This document shows, piece by piece, positions 15,597 to 24,557 of a stretch of DNA of 64,000 nucleotides. A program made the translations under genes and the position numbers. Source of the DNA: Hymenobacter mucosus (GTDB lineage Bacteria; Bacteroidota; Bacteroidia; Cytophagales; Hymenobacteraceae); contig NZ_FZNS01000013.1 of the NCBI RefSeq assembly GCF_900188255.1, positions 1 through 64,000 on the forward strand, written 5' to 3'. Below the pieces are notes generated by a model. That model made no database searches and was not told the origin of the DNA. It worked only from the letters and a program-made list of their open reading frames with translations. The number at the start of each line of letters is the position of its first letter. The first letter of the stretch is position 1.

Positions 15597-16655
15597 ATGC
15601 TCAAGCTGGAAAGAATTAATTGGTTGCGTGTTGCCCTGGCCTGGGGGTTATTCACCGCTTTCATGGTAGTAGTGGTGTACGCACAAGCGCTTCCTGGTGC
15701 CCGTCCTGTACCCTGGCGCACAGCCGTACTTGGGCCCTTGCTGTATGGGCTGATCTGGCTGTTGTTTACACCCGGCATCTTTTGGTTGGCTACGCGCTTC
15801 GACCTAACGGCCGGTCGGCGCGGGTGGGTGGCATCTGCCCTGGTGCACGCCGGCGCCAGCGTAGTGCTTACCGTGCTGTTCCGCGCTCTGTACCTGAGTG
15901 TGCTTGTAGTAAGCGGGGCCCCCAACCTTATGCTGACCTGGACTACCATCCTGTCGGGCATTAACATCTGGCTTCCGGCGTACTGGATGCTGCTGTGCGT
16001 GGCGTACGCCCTGGAATTTTATGCGCGCTACGAGCGCCGCACCCTCGATGCGGCGCACCTGGAAATGCAGCTCGTCCAGGCGCAGTTGCAGGCCCTGAAA
16101 ATGCAGCTGCAACCCCATTTCCTCTTCAATACACTGAACTCCATTGCTACCCTCATCGACGATGAGCCCCGAACGGCCCAGCGCATGACGGCCAAGCTAG
16201 GCGAGTTTTTACGCCTGGTGCTCGATAACACCGACGAGCACCAAGTAACCCTGGCCCAGGAGCTTCACTTTGCCGAGCTCTACTTAGAAATGGAGCAGAT
16301 TCGATTCTCAGATCGGCTCACCATCACCTACCAGCTAGCTCCTGATACGCTTCCCGCCCTCGTTCCCAACCTGCTGCTACAGCCGCTCATAGAAAATGCA
16401 GTAAAACATGGGCTGACGGCCGAAGAAGGGGCTGCCATTCACATTCAGGCAGACCGGCAGCAGGGGCAGCTTGTACTGCAAGTGCGCGACAATGGGCGCG
16501 GCACGGCTCAGGCAGATTCCCGGGGCGTTGGCTTGCGCAATAGCGAAGAGCGCCTGCGTGCCCTCTACGGGTCGCGCTGTTCGCTGGCCATTCATACGGC
16601 GCCCCAGCAGGGCTACGCCGTGCGCATCGAGTTTCCTTTTGTTCCTCACGCCTAA
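15597..16655 (+). CDS. LytS-type sensor histidine kinase
   Basis: 352 residues from ATG 15597 (MLKLERINWLRVAL). Four N-terminal membrane helices are followed by a coiled segment (AAHLEMQLVQAQLQALKMQ) and the His_kinase motif QPHFLFNTLNSIATL with the phospho-acceptor His. The ATPase part shows IENAVKHG, VRDNGRG and GVGLRNSEERL. It sits 21 bases before a LytTR response regulator, giving a standard two-component pair. The signal is unknown. A TTG at 15567 would extend the protein by ten unlikely residues. Confidence 0.9.
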   Translation: MLKLERINWLRVALAWGLFTAFMVVVVYAQALPGARPVPWRTAVLGPLLYGLIWLLFTPGIFWLATRFDLTAGRRGWVASALVHAGASVVLTVLFRALYLSVLVVSGAPNLMLTWTTILSGINIWLPAYWMLLCVAYALEFYARYERRTLDAAHLEMQLVQAQLQALKMQLQPHFLFNTLNSIATLIDDEPRTAQRMTAKLGEFLRLVLDNTDEHQVTLAQELHFAELYLEMEQIRFSDRLTITYQLAPDTLPALVPNLLLQPLIENAVKHGLTAEEGAAIHIQADRQQGQLVLQVRDNGRGTAQADSRGVGLRNSEERLRALYGSRCSLAIHTAPQQGYAVRIEFPFVPHA

Positions 16656-16676
16656 TTCAGCCTTCAACTAGATTCT

Positions 16677-17483
16677 GTGGAGCGTATTCGTACTCTGATT
16701 GTGGATGATGAACCCCTCGCGCGGCGGCGAATTGCCCAGTTGCTGGAGCTAGCACCAGATTGTGCTCTGGTGGGCGAGTGCCGCAATGGCACGGAAGCTC
16801 TGGCGCGGCTCACTGATCCAGCCTTTCCCCTCGACCTAGTGTTCTTGGATGTGCAGATGCCAGACCTGAGCGGCTTGCAGGTGCTACAACACCTGCCGGC
16901 GCAGGGCCTACCACTCATCGTGTTCGTAACGGCTTATGACCGGTACACGCTACAAGCCTTTGAGGCGCATGCAGTAGATTACTTGCTCAAGCCTATCGAT
17001 CCGGACCGATTTGGCCGCTGCTTGGCTCACGTGCGCGAGTTGGTACAGCAGCGCACTTCCCTCCAGCTCTACCAGCAGCTACAAACGTTGGCACGTGAGG
17101 TTGCCCTGCCGCGGCCCTCACCTGATACGGCACTAGAAGTAGCGAGACCCGAACAGTTTTTGATCAAAAACAATGGACGCCTCTACTTCGTGGCCGCCGA
17201 GCAAGTGCAGTACCTGGAAGCGCAGGGCAACTACGTCACGTTGCACACGGCAGGGCAGGAGCACTCCCTGCGCTCCACGCTAAACCACCTGGAGCGCCAA
17301 CTTGTGCCGGGCAAGTTTCTGCGCATCCACCGTTCCCTTATCGTGAACTGTACCTTCATCAAGGAACTGCGGCCTTGGGCGCACGGAGAGTACCTCATTA
17401 CCCTGCTCGATGATACGCACCTGACTTCCTCCCGCAGCTACAGCGAGACGGTGCAGCGGTTTCTGCAAGGTTTCGCGCGGTAA
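16677..17483 (+). CDS. LytTR family response regulator
   Basis: 268 residues starting at GTG 16677. The receiver domain shows the acidic pair in LIVDDEPLARRRI, phospho-acceptor Asp in LVFLDVQMPDLSG and Lys in DYLLKPID. The C-terminal LytTR DNA-binding domain begins at FLIKNNGRLYFV and contains YLEAQGNYVTLHT and FLRIHRSLIVN. It is the partner of the kinase 21 bases upstream. Targets are unknown; the esterase lipoprotein gene 176 bases downstream is on the same strand. Confidence 0.92.
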   Translation: MERIRTLIVDDEPLARRRIAQLLELAPDCALVGECRNGTEALARLTDPAFPLDLVFLDVQMPDLSGLQVLQHLPAQGLPLIVFVTAYDRYTLQAFEAHAVDYLLKPIDPDRFGRCLAHVRELVQQRTSLQLYQQLQTLAREVALPRPSPDTALEVARPEQFLIKNNGRLYFVAAEQVQYLEAQGNYVTLHTAGQEHSLRSTLNHLERQLVPGKFLRIHRSLIVNCTFIKELRPWAHGEYLITLLDDTHLTSSRSYSETVQRFLQGFAR

Positions 17484-17659
17484 TAGCTTTAACTGTGGAG
17501 CGGTGAGACCTTGAAGCAGCGTTATGCTTGCGCAAAAGTGTGTTGCGTTTCGGGCAGCTCGTCCCAGAAATAGGCCATCTGGTCCCACTTGCTATTTACT
17601 TTGGGCTGGGAGCCGTATGCCCGGGTACTTCGAAACTTGTTCGTGATACTCATTGAGCT

Positions 17660-18778
17660 ATGAAAACCACCCGCACTCCCCTTTTTCGTTTACCCAGCCG
17701 CCCCATACTGCATAGCCTAGCTTTGCTTCTGGCGCTGTCCTTTACTGCCTGCGACGACGATGACAACTCATCTCCTACCACCGGAATCCGCCCCAAGGGG
17801 CCAAAACCAGCGTGGGGCCCCACCATCAAGCCCGAAATGCAAACGGTCATTGAGGCGCTGGATAGCTTGTCGAAAGGCGTAGCGCTTAATACGCTCACGC
17901 CCCAGCAGGCCCGGCTGGCGCCTTCGGCTACGGATGCGGCCATGGCCGTCATGAAAAACTTCCGCATTCCTGCGCCTACCCCCATGGTAGACACCACGGG
18001 GCAGCGCATCCCTGTTGCCGGGGGCACTATTCGAGTGCGCATCTACACGCCTAAAAATGCCACCGCTACCATGCCGGGCATCGTCTATTACCAAGGTGGG
18101 GGCTGGGTTATTGCCAACCTAAATACGTACGACCCCTCCGCGCGTGCCCTCTCCGAGCAGACTGGGGCGGTTGTGGTATCGGTACAGTACCGGAAAGCGC
18201 CTGAGTTTAAGTTTCCCACGGCCCATAACGATGCCTTTGCCGCCTACCGCTGGGTGCGCGACAATGCGACTACCTTAAAAATTAACGCGCAGCGCATTGC
18301 CGTGGCCGGCGAAAGCGCCGGCGGCAATTTGGCCGCTGCCGTGTGCATGATGGCTAAAACGGCCAGTGTGCCGCTGCCCGTGCATCAGCTGCTGGTGTAC
18401 CCAATTGCGCGCTACGACATGAACACGCCTTCCTACACGCAGTACGCCGCCGCAAAGCCCCTGAGTAAGCCCCTCATGGAGTGGTTTTTCGACAAGTATC
18501 TGATGTCGCCTGGGGATGGCACGAACCCGCTGATTTCGCTGGTGAACTCAACCAACCTGCAGGGTTTGCCGCCGGCTACGGTTATCAATGCTGAAATTGA
18601 CCCCTTGCAAAGCGAAGGGCAGGAGTACGCTACTAAGCTGAGGAGCGCTGGCGTGTCGGTAACGACGAAGGTATACGAGGGTGTAACCCACGAATTCTTT
18701 GGTATGGCAACCGTGGTACCCGAAGCCAAGGATGCTCAAAGCCTGGCCGCATCGGAGCTGAAAAAGAGCTTCCAGTAA
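17660..18778 (+). CDS. Surface lipoprotein esterase of the HSL family
   Basis: 372 residues. The signal ends SFTAC (Cys 31) followed by four Asp residues, a pattern that in Bacteroidota favours surface display. The hydrolase domain has the nucleophile motif GESAGGN, Asp in EIDPL and His in VTHEF, as in hormone-sensitive-lipase-type carboxylesterases (PF07859). The oxyanion motif, normally HGGG, reads YQGGGW here, so the His is replaced by Gln. It likely cleaves short acyl esters outside the cell. The two-component pair upstream is on the same strand but 176 bases away. Confidence 0.85.
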   Translation: MKTTRTPLFRLPSRPILHSLALLLALSFTACDDDDNSSPTTGIRPKGPKPAWGPTIKPEMQTVIEALDSLSKGVALNTLTPQQARLAPSATDAAMAVMKNFRIPAPTPMVDTTGQRIPVAGGTIRVRIYTPKNATATMPGIVYYQGGGWVIANLNTYDPSARALSEQTGAVVVSVQYRKAPEFKFPTAHNDAFAAYRWVRDNATTLKINAQRIAVAGESAGGNLAAAVCMMAKTASVPLPVHQLLVYPIARYDMNTPSYTQYAAAKPLSKPLMEWFFDKYLMSPGDGTNPLISLVNSTNLQGLPPATVINAEIDPLQSEGQEYATKLRSAGVSVTTKVYEGVTHEFFGMATVVPEAKDAQSLAASELKKSFQ

Positions 18779-18800
18779 GAAAAGCTGCCCGCTGAATACC

Positions 18801-18848
18801 GTTTGCCTCCCCTGGTTTTGGTGCTTTCCAAGACTTGGGGAGGCAAAC
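18801..18848. terminator. Bidirectional terminator hairpin
   Basis: GTTTGCCTCCCC (18801-18812) pairs exactly with GGGGAGGCAAAC (18837-18848); a short inner helix (TTGG with CCAA) is possible. It lies between the convergent esterase and BLUF genes and probably ends both transcripts. Confidence 0.6.
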
Positions 18849-18903
18849 TGCGTTATGCGTCTCAAGGCCCGTACCTGAGCATACTGGCAGTACCGGCGTC
18901 AAT

Positions 18904-19341
18904 TCAGGATAGTTCTGGTGATTGCTCGGAAGGAAAATGAGCTAGCAAGCTGTGGATGAGCTCGTCCTGGCTGCCTTGCAGGGCCTGCTGATACGCCTTG
19001 CTCTCCGGATCAATGTAGCCCGTAAGCTGATTGAAGATAGCCGTGTCCAGGACTTTGAAGCCCATCAGCCAAGAGCGGAAGGCCCGCGCCGGAATTGGTC
19101 CGTCGGAGAGCTTCAGCAAGTTGTGATGCCGTTGGTCTTTCTCAATCAGCTCTAACAAGCGGTGCAAGTCCTCTTCCTGTCCTTCCACGAGCTGCATAAA
19201 GCGCTGCTCATGCTGGCTGTAAAGTAGCACCCCCGTAATATTATCCCGTTCATTATTGGCGCGCCAGCGCTGTAGATAGGCTTCTAACTCTGCTTCCGGC
19301 ATCGGCACCGTTGCCGAGCTGACATAAACTATGTGGTGCAT
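18904..19341 (-). CDS. BLUF blue-light receptor protein
   Basis: 145 residues from ATG 19341 (MHHIVYVSSA). All BLUF flavin-site residues can be seen: Tyr6 in IVYVS, Asn34 in DNITGVLLY, Gln50 in FMQLVEG, and the late SWLMGF Trp/Met pair. The family binds FAD and senses blue light through rearrangement of the Tyr-Gln hydrogen bonds. After the domain there is only a short helical tail, so it is a short BLUF protein that must act through a partner. It lies 133 bases downstream of a GAF-type histidine kinase gene on the same strand, the obvious candidate partner. Confidence 0.9.
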   Translation of the reverse strand: MHHIVYVSSATVPMPEAELEAYLQRWRANNERDNITGVLLYSQHEQRFMQLVEGQEEDLHRLLELIEKDQRHHNLLKLSDGPIPARAFRSWLMGFKVLDTAIFNQLTGYIDPESKAYQQALQGSQDELIHSLLAHFPSEQSPELS

Positions 19342-19474
19342 ATACGAGGGGGATCTAAAAAGCTTCAAGTATAGCACTCACCCAAAGAGAAGACAAGCGT
19401 AGTTAGTCCAGAAACGAGGGTTGGGTAAGTAGTGTAGTAGGTGTTGTGGCGGCTACATATGACGGGGTACCTGA

Positions 19475-20995
19475 CTACTCAACGGCACCCGAAGGAGCCA
19501 TTGGCAGAACCAAGCAAAAAGTAGCCCCCTCTCCCTGCTGGCTTTCTACGGTAAGTACCCCACCATGGCCTTGCGTTACGATGTCATAGCTCAAAGACAA
19601 ACCTAGGCCCGTGCCCTCGCCAGGAGGCTTGGTAGTAAAAAAAGGCTGGAAGATTTTGGCTTTCACGGCTTCTGCAATGCCGGGGCCATTGTCGTGCACC
19701 TGTACTACTACTTCGTTGCCGACTTGCGTGGTGAGTACCCGCACCGTGGGTACATAGCCCTGTTCGCCGCTCTGCTGCCGCTGGTGCACGGCGTAAAAGG
19801 CATTGGCGAACAAGTTGACGAGCACCCTACTAATATCCTGCGGCACCACAACTACCGCACCCAGGTTTGGGGCTAGCTCTGCTTTGAGCACCGCCGAGAA
19901 GCTGCGGTGCTTGGTTTGTAAGCTGTGATAGGCCAAGCGTAAGGTTTCATCTACCAGGGGATTGAGGTCAATGGCTCGTCGCTGCCCGGTGCTGGTACGG
20001 CTGTGCTTCAGCATGCCATGCACAATGCCCGCCGCCCGTTGCCCGTACTGATGAATCTTGCTTAGGTTCTGGGCCAAATCAGTGGCTAGCATTGTGGCCT
20101 CCTCCAAGTGGCCGGCTTCCTGCGCTTCTTGAATTTCGGTCAGTAGCTCGGTGCTCAGCTCCGAGAAGTTGTTGACGAAGTTTAGCGGGTTCTGAAGCTC
20201 GTGGGCAATACCGGCCATTAGCTCACCCAGGCTAGCCATCTTTTCCTGCTGAATAAGTTGGGTTTGGGTGCGGCGTAGCTCCGTAAGGGAGTTCTGTAAC
20301 TCGCTGGTGCGCTGCTGCACCTGCTGGTCCAGAATGAGGAAGTGGTTGGCATTGGCCCAGGACACCGAAACTAGCCCGGCAATAGCCCGCATAATGGTGG
20401 CTTCCGATTGGCTGACTGGCGGCGCGAATGGCTTGATTTCCTTGTACCGCCCGGCCAGGAGCACCCCTACCATCTCCCGGCCAATAACTACAGGTAGCGC
20501 CACGAAGAACGGGGTTTCTAGGTGCTCACGCAGGTGTTCAATCAGCGGGGTGATGGCAGTAGCCTTGTTGACCAACAAGTAACTGTCCTTACCCGTCAAT
20601 ACCGCGGAAAAGTCGAAAAGCAGAGTTGGAAAGCCCTGAGTCAGGTTTGCATCAAAGCCTAGCCCAAAGCGGGGAACAAAGTGGCCGTCATTGGTGGCCC
20701 GGACCAGGAACAGGGAGCGGTCCATGCGCAGGCGCAGATTGATGCCCACCAAGGTCTTGTCAATCATTTCCTCTATGGGCATCTGCGCGTCGATGGACTC
20801 CTGTAGTTCCGCCAGCAAATTGAAGCCGTCATTTTTAACCCGCAGGTCCGACTTCACCGCCGAGATAACCGCATCGGCCTGTACGTTGGCGCCGCCCAGC
20901 TCATCTACCCGCCGCTGGTAGTAGGCCAGGGCCCGCTGCAACTCATCAACACTAGTTGGCGGGGTGATAGGTAGTTCGTTGTCAGCTGTTTCCAT
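19475..20995 (-). CDS. Soluble GAF-domain sensor histidine kinase
   Basis: 506 residues without a membrane helix. An N-terminal coiled segment (VDELQRALAYYQRRVDELGG) precedes a GAF-like domain (about 60-220; FVPRFGLGFDANL, VALPVVIGREMVGVLLAG), a coiled linker (QQRTSELQNSLTELRRTQTQLIQQ) and the kinase: HisKA with GIAHELQNPLNFVNNF, N-box NLFANAFYAVH, DNGPGI and GTGLGLSLSYDIV. It signals in the cytoplasm, probably to a remote regulator because no response regulator is adjacent. It lies 34 bases after the FIST gene, which strongly suggests co-transcription, and upstream of the BLUF gene. Confidence 0.88.
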   Translation of the reverse strand: METADNELPITPPTSVDELQRALAYYQRRVDELGGANVQADAVISAVKSDLRVKNDGFNLLAELQESIDAQMPIEEMIDKTLVGINLRLRMDRSLFLVRATNDGHFVPRFGLGFDANLTQGFPTLLFDFSAVLTGKDSYLLVNKATAITPLIEHLREHLETPFFVALPVVIGREMVGVLLAGRYKEIKPFAPPVSQSEATIMRAIAGLVSVSWANANHFLILDQQVQQRTSELQNSLTELRRTQTQLIQQEKMASLGELMAGIAHELQNPLNFVNNFSELSTELLTEIQEAQEAGHLEEATMLATDLAQNLSKIHQYGQRAAGIVHGMLKHSRTSTGQRRAIDLNPLVDETLRLAYHSLQTKHRSFSAVLKAELAPNLGAVVVVPQDISRVLVNLFANAFYAVHQRQQSGEQGYVPTVRVLTTQVGNEVVVQVHDNGPGIAEAVKAKIFQPFFTTKPPGEGTGLGLSLSYDIVTQGHGGVLTVESQQGEGATFCLVLPMAPSGAVE

Positions 20996-21029
20996 ACGCT
21001 AAGGGCTAGCACGTAAGATGGTGCATTGA

Positions 21030-22256
21030 CTAGACGACCTCGCTCCAGATGCAGAGTACGCCCGTCCAGTCGAGAGGTACCACGTTGCCGGACGGCAGCT
21101 GGGCAATTTCTACCCCGGAGTAAAAGCCCAACAAGGGGATGGTGCCCAAGGCTTTCTGTACCTCGCGGGCTTCTTCCTGGTCGTTGCCGGAGTAGGCCCC
21201 GGCGCGGCCGGCGCAGTCAATGTAAAAGGCAAGCAAGGGGCGGCGGCCATCGGCAGCAATGGCGGCAAGTAGGTTGCGGGTTTCGGTGTAGATATACTCA
21301 AAATCGAAGGCCCGGCGCATTAGCTGAATCTCCGAGCCTTCCACCAAGTCCGGCTCCACCATCACCAGGGCATTGCGCTTCCGGTCTACGCCCACGCACA
21401 TACGGTTGGCATAGTCCTGCTCCCGAAATGGCCCCCATTTGTCGCCTTTGTTCACGCCCAGCGTGATAAACCAGCCGTAGTCTTCAAACGTCAACCCTGA
21501 ATCTCCGCCCACCAGATCGGCCAGTAGTTCGGTGGCCGGGCGGTGGTCAATTTCCAGAATAATTGGCCCCTCAGCTTTCGTGACGGTGTGGTAGGCGGAG
21601 GCGGGGCGGCAGCCGTGCATGATTACCTGATGCAGCCTTACTCCACCGCCCGAAAGCACCAGGGCCGTGGCTGAACAGCTGAGGATGCGGTCATTAAACC
21701 ACTGAAACGACTCCCGAAACTGCATGTCGCCCATGGTGCCGGCTCCGGCGGCGGCCGGCCACTGGCCCCCCAAGGCGTCGCTCATGCCGGCCAGTAGCGG
21801 GGTGCCCATGTTCATGCGGAAGCGCCCCGTAGTTCGGTTAACCGAATCATAGAAAAAGAGCAGGTTGGGCGGGCTATCGTATGCTTGGCCTAGCACCTGC
21901 TGAGCCAGAGCATGCCCGCAGGCGTACTCGTTGTTGGCTAAGTGCTCTTCTAAAAATAGGTTGACCCGAATAGTATCGGAGGCTACGACGGCTACCCCGC
22001 ACTGGTAGCCGTCGTAGCCCAGGCAGGTATTGGTGATGACGCCCACGGCGTAGCTGCCTAGCACCTGCGTTTGCGGGCCCAGCACGGCGCGCACCCCCGC
22101 CAAAAACTGATGGGGATTGTGGCGGGAGGTGGTCATTAGAATAGCTAGCGCACAGGCAGATACGCCCGCCTGCGCCAAGGCTGCCGCTGCGGCCTCGGCA
22201 CCCGCCTGAAACGAGTCGGTACACTCACTAAATCCGCTGCCCGTGTGCGTAGGCAT
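21030..22256 (-). CDS. FIST N- and C-domain sensory protein
   Basis: 408 residues from ATG 22256 (MPTHTGSGFS). The N-terminal half has the FIST_N pattern, with ALAILMTTSRHNPHQFLAGVRAVLG and repeated Gly-rich turns (GSYAVGVI, AAGAGTMGD). The C-terminal half matches FIST_C, with FITLGVNKGD and a final GFYSGVEIAQL...LDWTGVLCIWSE. FIST domains are predicted cytoplasmic small-ligand sensors found beside signal-transduction genes. The GAF kinase starts 34 bases downstream and an OsmC gene lies 72 bases upstream, so it probably acts as the input protein for that kinase. The ligand is not known. Confidence 0.85.
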   Translation of the reverse strand: MPTHTGSGFSECTDSFQAGAEAAAAALAQAGVSACALAILMTTSRHNPHQFLAGVRAVLGPQTQVLGSYAVGVITNTCLGYDGYQCGVAVVASDTIRVNLFLEEHLANNEYACGHALAQQVLGQAYDSPPNLLFFYDSVNRTTGRFRMNMGTPLLAGMSDALGGQWPAAAGAGTMGDMQFRESFQWFNDRILSCSATALVLSGGGVRLHQVIMHGCRPASAYHTVTKAEGPIILEIDHRPATELLADLVGGDSGLTFEDYGWFITLGVNKGDKWGPFREQDYANRMCVGVDRKRNALVMVEPDLVEGSEIQLMRRAFDFEYIYTETRNLLAAIAADGRRPLLAFYIDCAGRAGAYSGNDQEEAREVQKALGTIPLLGFYSGVEIAQLPSGNVVPLDWTGVLCIWSEVV

Positions 22257-22328
22257 AGCCAAAGAGGAAAGCAGCCAATAGCTCAAGAGGGACAAGCTAG
22301 CACCCGTTGAGGCTATCGGCCCATGAGG

Positions 22329-22907
22329 TTATTGTTCAATCACAACTTCGGTGGTGATGTGCAGGGGCAGCTCCAGGGTCTGCTTCACCGGCGACTTGCG
22401 GTCAATCGTTTCCTTTGACCGAATGAGCTTGTCAGCCAGCAACGGGTCTTTGGCCTTAAGCGTCACCTTATAGTGCAGGCCAATGGCTCCGTTGGGCGCT
22501 GCCTTGTTGAGGCCCAGCACGCCATGCACGTCAAAGCGCACGTCTACCTCTACCTGAATTTTCTCTAGCTCGGTACCAAACAAGGCGGCATTTGACGCAA
22601 TACCGGCCGTGAGGCAGCCGCAGAGGCCCGCCGCTACTGTTTCAACCGGGTTGGGGGCCGAGTCGTTGCCGCCCAGGTAAGGCGGTTCGTCAACGTATAG
22701 CTTGAACTGCCGGTCGGGGGAGCTGATGTTGGCATTGTTGGAGTGCACCTCGTCCACGGTTACTTCCGTGCGGGTGCCGCCTTGCCACTGAGAGCGGGCT
22801 TTGAAGACGACATCGGCCAAGGCCGGGGAGGTAGTAATGGCATCAATCAAGGAGCCAATGTTGGCGAGGTTGACACCGTTGGGCAACGTATCGGTAGCTA
22901 AATCCAT
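22329..22907 (-). CDS. OsmC family peroxide-reducing protein
   Basis: 192 residues from ATG 22907. The OsmC/Ohr fold is evident: the first reactive Cys region reads VETVAAGLCGCLTAGIASNA, with two close Cys, and the C-terminal KSPVKQTLELPLHI strand. The second, distal Cys of classical OsmC (in the 'C..SPV' segment) is replaced, since RKSPV has no Cys here. This class of OsmC-like proteins may handle organic hydroperoxides or bind thiols. It starts 57 bases after the flavin oxidoreductase gene and precedes the FIST gene. Confidence 0.85.
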   Translation of the reverse strand: MDLATDTLPNGVNLANIGSLIDAITTSPALADVVFKARSQWQGGTRTEVTVDEVHSNNANISSPDRQFKLYVDEPPYLGGNDSAPNPVETVAAGLCGCLTAGIASNAALFGTELEKIQVEVDVRFDVHGVLGLNKAAPNGAIGLHYKVTLKAKDPLLADKLIRSKETIDRKSPVKQTLELPLHITTEVVIEQ

Positions 22908-22964
22908 GGTATAGGAGGTAAAAGGCAAGCGTGAGAAAACGAGTAGCCCAGGTGAGTGCCGAAC

Positions 22965-24557
22965 TCAGCGGGCGCGCAAGGCATGGCGTAGGTAGTGGGG
23001 AGCGTGGTCGGTGGGGGCGTCTTTATCGGGGTGGGCCGAGCCGTACGTTGCGTGGGTGGCAGGCACGGAGATGCCCACGGCTCGCCGGGCCGCATGATTG
23101 GCCGAAATCCAGCACTCTTCGTGCAGCCCCACCCCCAAGGTGTAGCCCCCCGTAAAATAAATGCCGTTCAGCGCCCCCGCTTCTTGCAGCTGAGCTAGTT
23201 CGCGCTGCAGCCCGATGGTATCCATCGTTGCCACGTTGTGGTAAAACGTTTTGATGGCTGGCTGGCCCGTGGGGCTTTGTAATATGTAGCGGGGTAGCAG
23301 GTCAACGGGTGGGTTGAGCGTGGTAAAAAACTGGGGCGAATACGGTTCGAGGCGGTAGCTAAGGTTTAGCGCGTCGTTCTGGTGCCGATTCTCCAGGTAG
23401 GAAATGGTGTAGGGAGTGGAATAGGGGTAAGCGCCGGGGTACTCGTAAATATGAATGTTGAAGGAGCGCCAGGCATTCACATCGGCCGGCAGCACGCGCG
23501 CATCGGTGTGGATGTAGGCCGTGCAGGCCTCGTATTGGTAGCCACTCAGGTTTTGCAGCACCGCCGGCAAGTTGGGCTGGTCTTGGCTGTTAAGCTGGCT
23601 AAGACACTGGTAGGCTGCATCGGCATGCACCGCCAAAATGACGCTGGCAAATGGCCCTACCGTATTTGTAGCCCCGGAGGTTGCGCTAGTCCAGTTTACG
23701 TGGTAGCCCGCAGGCCCGCCGCCGCTGACCGTTACTTGCTCCCCCAACATGAACTTGCCTAGTCCCTGTTGCTCATCAGAGTTGCGGTCGGTGGCATATA
23801 GGTCGTAGTCATTCAGCAGCCAGTCCTGAATGCGGTCCACCAGCTGGCGGGTACCACCCACAAAGTAGCGCCGGTCGGGGTTGGGGGAGCCGTACTGGTT
23901 GAAGCCTTCTTGTAGCACGTAATAGTGCGTCACCAGGACAATGGGCATGTTTTGCGGGCCAGCAGTGGGCGCGAAGTACATGCCATTCACTCGGGGCAAC
24001 AGGTAGTAGGCCCCAAAATCGGGACCGTAGTTGTATGGCCTGGGCTGCGGATTGTTGGGGTTGTACGGCTGGGCGAGGTAGTCGGCCACCGTCTTTTGCT
24101 CAAAGAAGGGGTCATTGGCCACGTAGTACACACTGGTCCAGAAAAACTCAATATCCTGCTGAAACTGCTGGTAGGCCTCTGGACTCATATCGGGGTAGGG
24201 TAGGCTGGTATTGGGTAGCCCATCCACGGTGTAGCTCACGGTGCCGTCGCTATTCGAGTAGCTAGTCGTGTCATCAAGCGGGGCAGTCACGGCGCCCAGC
24301 TCACAAATGAGGCGGTAAATATTCAGATAGGTCTTCGTGTTGTAATCGTTCACGCCCATATCGGCCCAACGCGTGTCGGCTCCTAGCTGCACGGCTTGGG
24401 TACTGGAGTTGCCTCCCAGTTCGCTTTGCGCCTCAAAAACGTAATTGTTATGATACCCTAACTCGCTTAAGGTCTTGGCAGCGACCATACCACTGATGCC
24501 CCCACCAATGATGGCAATCCGAGCGGATGGGTCTAGGGAAGCAGTAGAAATAGCCAT
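22965..24557 (-). CDS. FAD-dependent oxidoreductase, amine-oxidase-like
   Basis: 530 residues with the dinucleotide motif IAIIGGGISGMVAAKTL near residue 14, an FEAQSELGGNSS continuation (the FAD ribose Glu), and a C-terminal FTGGYTLGVGLHEECW FAD-binding block. It resembles flavin-containing amine oxidases and related carotenoid- or lipid-type oxidoreductases; the substrate is not clear. It is the first gene of a five-gene same-strand run with OsmC, FIST, kinase and BLUF. Upstream is an AT-rich stretch suited to a promoter. Redox chemistry next to flavin-based light sensing is worth noting. Confidence 0.8.
   Translation of the reverse strand: MAISTASLDPSARIAIIGGGISGMVAAKTLSELGYHNNYVFEAQSELGGNSSTQAVQLGADTRWADMGVNDYNTKTYLNIYRLICELGAVTAPLDDTTSYSNSDGTVSYTVDGLPNTSLPYPDMSPEAYQQFQQDIEFFWTSVYYVANDPFFEQKTVADYLAQPYNPNNPQPRPYNYGPDFGAYYLLPRVNGMYFAPTAGPQNMPIVLVTHYYVLQEGFNQYGSPNPDRRYFVGGTRQLVDRIQDWLLNDYDLYATDRNSDEQQGLGKFMLGEQVTVSGGGPAGYHVNWTSATSGATNTVGPFASVILAVHADAAYQCLSQLNSQDQPNLPAVLQNLSGYQYEACTAYIHTDARVLPADVNAWRSFNIHIYEYPGAYPYSTPYTISYLENRHQNDALNLSYRLEPYSPQFFTTLNPPVDLLPRYILQSPTGQPAIKTFYHNVATMDTIGLQRELAQLQEAGALNGIYFTGGYTLGVGLHEECWISANHAARRAVGISVPATHATYGSAHPDKDAPTDHAPHYLRHALRAR

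Noticed and set aside
15425..15619. 64-codon frame just upstream of the LytS kinase
   Set aside because: No conserved features, it overlaps the kinase start, and the composition suggests chance.
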